Part shown: piece after piece, positions 50,801 to 64,000 of the stretch
Layout of the letters: each line of letters begins with the position of its first letter
Position numbering within the stretch: the first letter of the stretch is position 1
DNA from: Acanthaster planci
Taxonomy: Eukaryota > Echinodermata > Asteroidea > Valvatida > Acanthasteridae
Length of the DNA: 64,000 nucleotides
Direction: 5' to 3'
Assembly (NCBI RefSeq): GCF_001949145.1
Contig: NW_019091358.1
Coordinates: 3,884,887 to 3,948,886, forward strand
Position numbers and translations under genes: made by a program
Notes under the pieces: generated by a model
Database searches by the model: none
What the model was told of the DNA's origin: nothing
Seen by the model: the letters and a program-made list of their open reading frames with translations, nothing else

Positions 50801-52713
50801 TACATGTATGTGTAATTTTAATTCGTTTGAAATGTAGATGATGAATCATTGTGGAACTCAACAAAATACATTTATTTCACATGAGCATGAAGTACATGTT
50901 CCCTGTCCAATACGTTTTAATACTGCATAGAAGTGGTACATGTACAGTACCCAGTCTCTACATCTGTGAGATCTACATGTACAGTGTGTACATGCACACA
51001 TTACACTGTATGCATCAAATCATTTACACGTACATCTAGCTGCACTCCCAGCAGCAAAATGTCAAAGAAATATCTCCGTTCAAATTGAACTGAGACCTCA
51101 AGCACAACTCGTGATATACTGAGAAACTTCGCCTTTGCTTCATAAATATTGTGCAGACTTTATCGAAAGAGGTGTGATTCAAGTTTTGTACATTATTTTA
51201 TTTTGCTCTGAATGCTTAGTCAGGACTTACCATACATGTAAGGGCCACTGAATCTAATTGTACATGGTATAAAAAGTCTTCAGGATTGATGGATCTACAC
51301 ACACATACATGGAATGGCACTGTCAACCAATGGGGCAATTTGAGATCAACTGATCATGCCAACACATTCACTGACATTTCTATATTTGTGATGTCTTCAA
51401 TTGAGTGATGGCTGCGTGATCAACTTGTAACTCCACAAACAGCAGTTTGTGCGTCAGTCCTGCGCAATCAACCAATAATGCAGCCCAAGCTACCAATAGA
51501 ACAAATCCTTCAGTTGTACCCAGTATGGTATTAGTGCTGGTGATTGGTAAAATTAGTCACCTTCGCTGTTTTGCATTGGACATACATGTAGCTTATTGGG
51601 GCTATTGTTCCGTCACTTCGGGCTCGGATTTTCCCCACTGCACAATTATTTTTGGCCATTTTATCACTTTAAAAAAATAATTTACGAGAGAAATGTCTAA
51701 ATTAGTTTTGCAGAGATGGTGTCAACTGACGTAGTCCGAGTGTCATCCATTATTCACAGACTACGTACAATTGACATGTGCCTTATTTTTCTACCATTAT
51801 CTATGGCAATGGACTTAATTAAGGGCAATTATTGATATATGTCAATCGTAAACATGTCCACACAGAGTTGTGCATCAAAGAAATGATTTTGCTGGTCCTT
51901 TTGTTTCCTGACCCTATCCAAATGAAAGCTGAGCTACGATTGGTCACTGGAATGGAAGCAAATGGGACCATTCACAGTGCGACTTTCATGTGTGGGTGAC
52001 AGGAAAACAAAAGGAACAGATACAATAGGATCTGTATTGCGATTGGTCAGGCTATCACACAGCTGACAGTTATTGAAAGTAAATGTTGCTGATTTTCAGT
52101 AGTGCGGATGGGCAAAATGCTCAGGAACTCCACCATTTTAATGAAGATATAACATGCATAAGGTGAATTAGCCTCCCCATCTGACATATAACTGATGTAT
52201 GAAATTTGGTTGCACCGTGGTTGCACTAATAGGCCTAGCTGTGATGAAAGAGTAAGTTGACAATCAAAACAGCCAAATGTGTTTATGGGTGACTGTACAT
52301 GTCTATCTCATCTGGATAAACCTTACCATGCTTACACTGTTGTTACAGTTCTGGAATTAATCACCACTAATCATTTCCAACTAACTTATTCAAGGGAGTT
52401 GTTTAGTAAAAGTAGACCGTTTCCCTATAATTGGAAAATATAAGGAACACCGGCCATGATGTACTGTGTACTGTAACCGACCTAATGAACACATACATGT
52501 AGGCATGGTATTGGTAGGCCTTAATCATGCACTGGACGTGTTGGCATGGTTGGGGGAATTACACACGTTAGCAGAAGGATGGACATGACTGAGCTGCTGG
52601 GCACGAAATGACAAAAATCAGTCACAGATTAAACATGGCAAAACAATGAAATTTACCTTTACGTTGTCATTTAATGAAGTAGAGTATCCACTGTCAGTTT
52701 CGTCCTCGTCCAT
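11737..52713 (-). CDS. FAM219A: FAM219A/B-type protein, complete gene, five coding exons
   Basis: The coding parts are 52657-52713, 49669-49786, 33917-34130, 18938-18983 and 11737-11889, all on the minus strand. Phases at the junctions (0, 1, 2, 0) agree and give 195 residues plus stop, close to the roughly 185 of human FAM219A. In order: an acidic N-terminus (MDEDETDSGYST), a basic RRPSPLQVKMEKQRE block (around residue 50-63), a Ser/Arg/Gln-rich linker, PLVSIDSESEDEFD (around 122-135), and the highly conserved LLKDGFRLDEIPDDEELDL followed by IPP and a Cys-rich end. The family is FAM219 (C9orf25/C15orf17), which has no established biochemical function, no transmembrane segment and no enzyme motif; most of it looks disordered. 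The final CSIQ fits a CaaX box. Whether it is the A or B paralogue cannot be said, since an invertebrate probably has one gene. It converges with COPS2 and diverges from DNAI1. Confidence 0.92.
12404..12749. other. Assembly gap (346 N)
   Basis: This is a run of N only. The right flank is C/T-rich and repeats CACTTCTTACTC and CTTATCCAGC(C/A) strings, which suggests a pyrimidine-rich minisatellite stopped the assembly. Nothing can be called inside; apparent open frames across it are artefacts. Confidence 0.98.
15220..15693. mobile_element. Short inverted-repeat element (MITE-like)
   Basis: A perfect 13-bp inverted repeat bounds about 474 bp: GGTCTCTGGTCAG at 15220-15232 and its complement at 15681-15693. 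The interior has no coding potential, with poly-T and poly-G tracts just inside the left end and poly-A inside the right, so homology extends imperfectly inward (GATGCGGCGATTTTT on the left against the complement of the right arm). Target-site duplication is not clear. Confidence 0.5.
16408..16439. repeat. TACATGTA palindromic cluster
   Basis: Two TACATGTACATGTAC-type blocks are separated by AGTC, so the whole cluster is nearly self-complementary. It is one of many such clusters in the window. Confidence 0.8.
17900..18690. mobile_element. Non-coding element rich in ACCTGGGT / CAGGGTTA motifs
   Basis: Variants of a CCTGGGT/ACCCAGG core and CAGGTTA/TAACCTG recur in both orientations (near 17908, 17949, 17981, 17999, 18026, 18107, 18545, 18627 and 18650). 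They sit among GTGTGAAT/TTCACAC strings. Sub-terminal motif arrays of this type occur in non-autonomous DNA transposons of animals. There is no open frame. A stretch of about 340 bp without the motifs (18190-18530) may be a later insertion. Ends are approximate. Confidence 0.45.
18938..18983 (-). CDS. FAM219A: FAM219 coding exon 4 (46-nt short exon)
   Basis: It lies between the acceptor CTCCTATTACAG and the donor CAG|GTAAGATC. It completes a split Ser codon and encodes residues 131-145, EDEFDIVALSSAPSQ. In human FAM219A the equivalent piece reads DSDDDFDMSRYSSSGYSS, so the acidic DEFD/DDFD core is conserved while the Ser-rich part has drifted. It is a candidate casein-kinase-2-type acidic site. 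Its tiny size between introns of 14.9 and 7.0 kb makes it a likely cassette; skipping 46 nt would shift the frame. Confidence 0.9.
23817..23890 (+). repeat. GTCCCCACA-type dispersed repeat, copy 2
   Basis: It is the partner of 10752-10835 in opposite orientation and carries CATTGTGGGGAC, AATGTCCCCACAACTCAG and a closing CTGTCCCCT in the same order. The two copies are about 13 kb apart. Confidence 0.65.
25921..26039. mobile_element. Short inverted-repeat element (MITE-like)
   Basis: The ends GGCCGTGTCCGAA and TTCGGATGCAGCC are imperfect inverted repeats. Inside, CCAGAGCTACGGCTAGGTCT and AGACCTAGACCTAGCTCT also pair, so the 119-bp unit folds into a long imperfect hairpin. It has no coding capacity. 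Confidence 0.6.
28836..28862. repeat. TACATGTA tandem palindrome array
   Basis: Consecutive overlapping ACATGT units (CATAC, then ATGTAC repeated four times) form a fully self-complementary run. It lies in a 1.3-kb zone (28.6-29.9 kb) with many similar clusters. Confidence 0.85.
29776..29818. repeat. TACATGTA array with inverted spacing
   Basis: Three blocks of TACATGTACATGTA-type sequence are separated by GGG and GC over 43 bp. It is one of the densest clusters and can extrude as a cruciform. Confidence 0.85.
33917..34130 (-). CDS. FAM219A: FAM219 coding exon 3
   Basis: The exon runs from the acceptor TTCTGCATAG to the donor GAAAG|GTGAGT. It completes a split Glu codon and encodes residues 60-129, starting KQREASRKREAGSQRESPKK and ending PSEQPLVSIDSE. 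Human FAM219A has KQRELARKGS, then QPKKN, then SPDEKPLVALDTDSDD, so the order of motifs is the same. The middle is rich in Ser, Arg and Gln and has no predicted fold. All 214 nt keep one frame across the junctions. Confidence 0.92.
34972..35003 (+). other. G-quadruplex-type G run
   Basis: Runs GGGG, GGG, GGG, GGG and GGGGGGG are separated by loops of 1 to 6 nt on the + strand, which is the template strand for FAM219. This meets the usual four-tract criterion. Confidence 0.55.
35369..35401. repeat. TACATGTA palindromic cluster
   Basis: ACATGTACATGTAG is followed by GTACATGTACATGTACA, with two opposed blocks able to pair with each other or with themselves. Confidence 0.8.
35598..35666 (+). repeat. 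Dispersed 65-70 bp repeat, copy 1
   Basis: It aligns in direct orientation with 48850-48916. Shared pieces include ATGCGC, GTGAGT, CCCCCCAAAAAACA, CCCTCTTTTGTT and GCACT/CCACT followed by GAGAGGATA or GAGTGGATA. Both copies are in FAM219 introns or their repeats; the nature of the family is unknown. Confidence 0.6.
36391..36452. repeat. TACATGTA / TACGTGTA palindromic cluster
   Basis: A 60-bp run is composed almost entirely of GTATGCATGTATACATATGTACATG-like alternating purine-pyrimidine units. It is self-complementary throughout. Confidence 0.8.
38013..38194. repeat. 91-bp perfect-spacing tandem duplication
   Basis: Two head-to-tail copies (38013-38103 and 38104-38194) start TGCTAATGAACTCTAATAC and end TTTAACTTTTC. 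I see a single difference (AGACG against AGATG). Such near-identity implies a recent duplication. The right copy abuts the long inverted-repeat element at 38196. Confidence 0.95.
38196..38690. repeat. Long inverted repeat of a SINE-like element
   Basis: The left arm (about 38196-38400) and right arm (about 38501-38690) are inverted copies. Shared blocks include TTTGCCCAATCAGCTGTCAGAG, ATTGTAAAGTGCTTTGTGATCA, ACTTATGAGGT and CACCTCCCTCCA, separated by small indels. The arms are about 75-80% alike by eye around a loop of about 100 bp. Right of the right arm the minus strand has GGTTTTGAATCC, similar to a pol III B box, so the family may be a SINE. Transcription of FAM219 through it would give a long RNA hairpin. 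Confidence 0.8.
39163..39194. repeat. 32-bp perfect palindrome
   Basis: AGAATACTCTGTGCTG is followed directly by its exact reverse complement, with no spacer and a PstI-type CTGCAG at the centre. No related copy is seen in the window. Confidence 0.95.
40156..40180. repeat. TACATGTA tandem palindrome array
   Basis: A 25-bp run of four overlapping ACATGT units begins ATACATGTAC and ends ACATG. Confidence 0.85.
42331..42358 (+). other. G-quadruplex-type G run
   Basis: Tracts of 7, 6, 6 and 4 G are separated by CT, TT and A. This is a textbook four-tract motif on the template strand of FAM219 intron 2. Confidence 0.7.
45121..45364. mobile_element. MITE with 35-bp terminal inverted repeats
   Basis: The left end GGGGCCAATTTCATAGAGCT (continuing TCTTAAGCACAAAAT) pairs with the right end, whose complement begins GGGTCCAATTTCATAGAGCT and continues GCTTAAGCACAAAAT. 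Only two or three mismatches occur over 35 bp. The 174-bp interior is AT-rich and non-coding. This is the architecture of a non-autonomous DNA transposon; the source family is not identifiable here. Confidence 0.85.
45543..47010 (-). mobile_element. Tc1/mariner-type transposon, decayed, right end lost
   Basis: The left end CAGCTCTGGG followed by an A tract and GACCACCG, directly after a TA dinucleotide, matches the terminal repeat style of Tc1-like elements (CAGCTCTGGAAAAA). It encloses a decayed DD34E transposase on the minus strand. On the right the complementary terminus is absent; the sequence fades after about 46985 without an end repeat. The insertion is inside FAM219 intron 2, in the same orientation as the gene. 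Confidence 0.85.
45801..46857 (-). pseudogene. Tc1-like transposase pseudogene (DD34E)
   Basis: It starts MPKTKEPSKATKNSI at 46857. It continues in a second frame with the helix-turn-helix part RISVSKTAVHHTRKKQEEYG, and in a third with NRQLTSSDLQMLWES. A later frame (46236-46475) holds VIFSDESNLQLF, with the first catalytic Asp. Near 46130-46030 QQDSALCH (second Asp) and NANENLW (catalytic Glu) lie 34 residues apart, as in DD34E transposases. The tail AAVTPKERQRLVESM is in yet another frame and ends at TAA 45801-45803. At least four frame changes, one at a poly-G tract near 46605, show that it is dead. Confidence 0.9.
48050..48098. repeat. TACATGTA palindromic cluster
   Basis: GGTACATGTACATACATGTAC is split from GTACATGTACATGCATG by CTACCGTTAC. 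It is self-complementary over most of 49 bp. Confidence 0.8.
48850..48916 (+). repeat. Dispersed 65-70 bp repeat, copy 2
   Basis: It is the direct-orientation partner of 35598-35666, with the same order of GTGAGT, CCCCCCAAAAAACA, CCCTCTTTTGTT and GGATA blocks. Confidence 0.6.
49669..49786 (-). CDS. FAM219A: FAM219 coding exon 2
   Basis: The exon runs from an acceptor (ATTTACAG) to the donor ATGG|GTAAGTG. It encodes residues 20-58 in phase 0: VHIKDQSNGNTLSERDINGH, then KVTNGLKTYRRPSPLQVKM and one base of a Glu codon. PSPLQVK immediately before EKQRE is the FAM219 signature (YKPSPLQVKLEKQRE in human). The first half is poorly conserved and polar. Its phase matches exon 1 upstream and exon 3 downstream. 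Confidence 0.9.
50350..50410. repeat. Hairpin with TTAGGG-like stem
   Basis: The left arm begins CTTAACCCTAACACTCC (50350-50374). It pairs in 23 of 25 positions with the right arm, which ends GGAGGGTTAGGGTTAAG (50386-50410), around an 11-nt loop. Related single arms occur near 28805-28830 and 62525-62568. Confidence 0.85.
50542..50565. repeat. 24-bp perfect palindrome
   Basis: GTACATGGTCCA is followed by its exact reverse complement, centred on CCATGG. It is embedded in the TACATGTA background but is longer than the usual units. Confidence 0.9.
51896..52017. mobile_element. MITE-like element, copy 1
   Basis: The ends are inverted (GTCCTTTTGTTTCCTGA and GACAGGAAAACAAAAGGAAC). The interior AAATGAAAGCTGAGCTACGATTGG is found again at 56725-56749 in direct orientation. 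A neighbouring module, 52029-52081 (GCGATTGGTCAGGCTATCAC), recurs inverted at 56638-56695. Confidence 0.7.
52657..52713 (-). CDS. FAM219A: FAM219 coding exon 1 with start codon
   Basis: It encodes residues 1-19, MDEDETDSGYSTSLNDNVK, ending at the donor AAAG|GTAAATTT. The ATG (52711-52713 on the minus strand) has A at -3 and G at +4, a good initiation context. It is the only Met in the exon. Human FAM219A also has a short acidic N-terminal piece (MMEEIDRF), but the resemblance is weak, so the assignment rests mainly on in-frame splicing to exon 2 and the position facing DNAI1. A 5' non-coding exon further right cannot be excluded. Confidence 0.8.
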
Positions 52714-52836
52714 TTTCTTTCAAAAAATGTGACATTCGACAGCGACAGACATCGCTCATGCATGTTACAATTTCCACATTTTATTACCGGCAGCACGGCA
52801 GCAGCTCTCTTTCGATATAAAGTACTTGCACAAAAA

Positions 52837-52850
52837 GCGCCCTCTAGCTC
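52837..52850 (-). promoter_or_regulatory. CTCF-like motif
   Basis: On the minus strand GAGCTAGAGGGCGC agrees with the CTCF core CCASYAGRKGGCRS in 11 of 14 positions; the three 5' bases differ. It lies 124 bp upstream of the FAM219 start codon. Confidence 0.35.
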
Positions 52851-53113
52851 GCTCAATAGCTCTCTGTTATCGAAACTATTTTATGTCAGAACACGAAAGC
52901 TACAAAACAGTCGTTGATAATTTGTTTTGGCTCGTTCTTGCATTAATTAATTTACTCAACAGTTTTCTCTATATTTAATGTTCAAAATATTCAAAACCAA
53001 AGAAAAATGTATGCAATTCTCTATTATGTTATTACTTTTTGAAACACTGTTGACTGTATTGTACATTTGAATCAAAAAGATTAAAAATTCTAGAATTCCT
53101 AACTAAAATGATT

Positions 53114-53124
53114 TGCGCATGCTC
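53114..53124 (+). promoter_or_regulatory. NRF1-like site
   Basis: TGCGCATGCTC differs by one base from the palindromic NRF1 consensus TGCGCATGCGC. It ends 100 bp before the DNAI1 ATG and one base before the X-box. NRF1 sites are common in bidirectional and CpG-type promoters. Confidence 0.5.
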
Positions 53125-53125
53125 A

Positions 53126-53139
53126 GTTACCCTAACAAC
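53126..53139 (+). promoter_or_regulatory. RFX X-box of DNAI1
   Basis: GTTACCCTAACAAC fits the X-box consensus RYYNYY-N(1-3)-RRNRAC fully and the vertebrate form GTNRCC-NN-RGYAAC with one mismatch. It ends 86 bp upstream of the DNAI1 ATG, the usual position of X-boxes in ciliary genes. RFX factors, with FOXJ1, drive axonemal dynein genes in animals, so an X-box is expected here. Confidence 0.7.
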
Positions 53140-53224
53140 AGGCTACATTCAGCAGCCGATGACAACGGGGAGATTGGAGAAAGCTTTCTTTTAAACGCAG
53201 ATTTGGACTCAGAGTTTTCAAAAA

Positions 53225-63773
<10,549 letters not shown>

Positions 63774-64000
63774 GTGAGTTGCTCACTTAATCACCGATGT
63801 TCCTGTGTGTATTACCGTTGGTTGACAGGGATTAACCCTCCTATGCAACAATACATTCTTGACACAGTTGTCATATCAGTCAAAATCAGTCAAATTTCCC
63901 ATATGTGTCTGTCTACTGGGGCAAATCAAGTGGAAGGAATTTTTGACGGTTACAGCGGGAGGGTTATTAGTTGCTGTGCACTGCAATAATTAGCGAGCAA

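Larger units (their letters stand above)
49787..52656 (-). other. FAM219 intron 1
   Basis: This is a 2.9-kb GT-AG intron. It contains a TTAGGG-type hairpin (50350-50410), a 24-bp palindrome (50542-50565), and a short inverted-repeat element with an adjoining module (51896-52081). No exon is seen. Confidence 0.8.
52714..53224. promoter_or_regulatory. Bidirectional promoter between FAM219 and DNAI1
   Basis: Only 511 bp separate the two start codons, so both 5' UTRs and core promoters lie here. The DNAI1 side has an X-box and an NRF1-like site. The FAM219 side has a CTCF-like motif and a CpG-containing patch (52780-52870). The middle (52920-53090) is AT-rich with no clear TATA box for either gene. 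FAM219A and DNAI1 are also head to head in human. Confidence 0.8.

Overview
This is animal nuclear DNA, not microbial. The genes are split into short exons by GT-AG introns of up to about 15 kb, and the intergenic and intronic DNA is AT-rich and full of degenerate mobile elements. The three recognisable genes are close to their vertebrate counterparts. The background is saturated with self-complementary CATGTA/TACATGTA strings and TACCGGTA boxes. Together this suggests a marine invertebrate deuterostome, such as an echinoderm, amphioxus or hemichordate. The sequence alone does not settle which. An N run at 12404-12749 marks a draft assembly.

Layout. (1) At 1-824 on the + strand lie the last two coding exons of COPS2, the PCI-domain subunit CSN2 of the COP9 signalosome. 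(2) At 825-11736 COPS2 and the next gene converge tail to tail; the interval holds their 3' UTRs and a tRNA-derived element. (3) At 11737-52713 on the - strand is a complete FAM219A/B-type gene. Its five coding exons join in frame into a 195-residue protein across introns of 2.9, 15.5, 14.9 and 7.0 kb. (4) A 511-bp interval (52714-53224) separates two divergent start codons and is a probable bidirectional promoter. It carries an RFX-type X-box and an NRF1-like site. (5) From 53225 on the + strand the first eight coding exons of DNAI1 (axonemal outer-arm dynein intermediate chain 1) encode residues 1-212; the WD40 part lies beyond the right edge.

The gene order is informative. In human, FAM219A and DNAI1 are also head to head on chromosome 9, while COPS2 and the paralogue FAM219B are both on chromosome 15. 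This window therefore looks like the unduplicated ancestral arrangement. DNAI1 is a ciliary gene and has an X-box 86 bp upstream of its ATG, so the uncharacterised FAM219 may share some ciliary regulation.

The introns contain a frameshifted Tc1-like transposon, several short inverted-repeat elements, a long SINE-like inverted repeat next to a 91-bp tandem duplication, long perfect palindromes, G-quadruplex-type runs and several small dispersed repeat families. I found no credible extra protein-coding gene, no CRISPR array and no operon-like system. The most useful points for follow-up are the shared FAM219-DNAI1 promoter, the CaaX-like end of the FAM219 protein, and the foldback elements.
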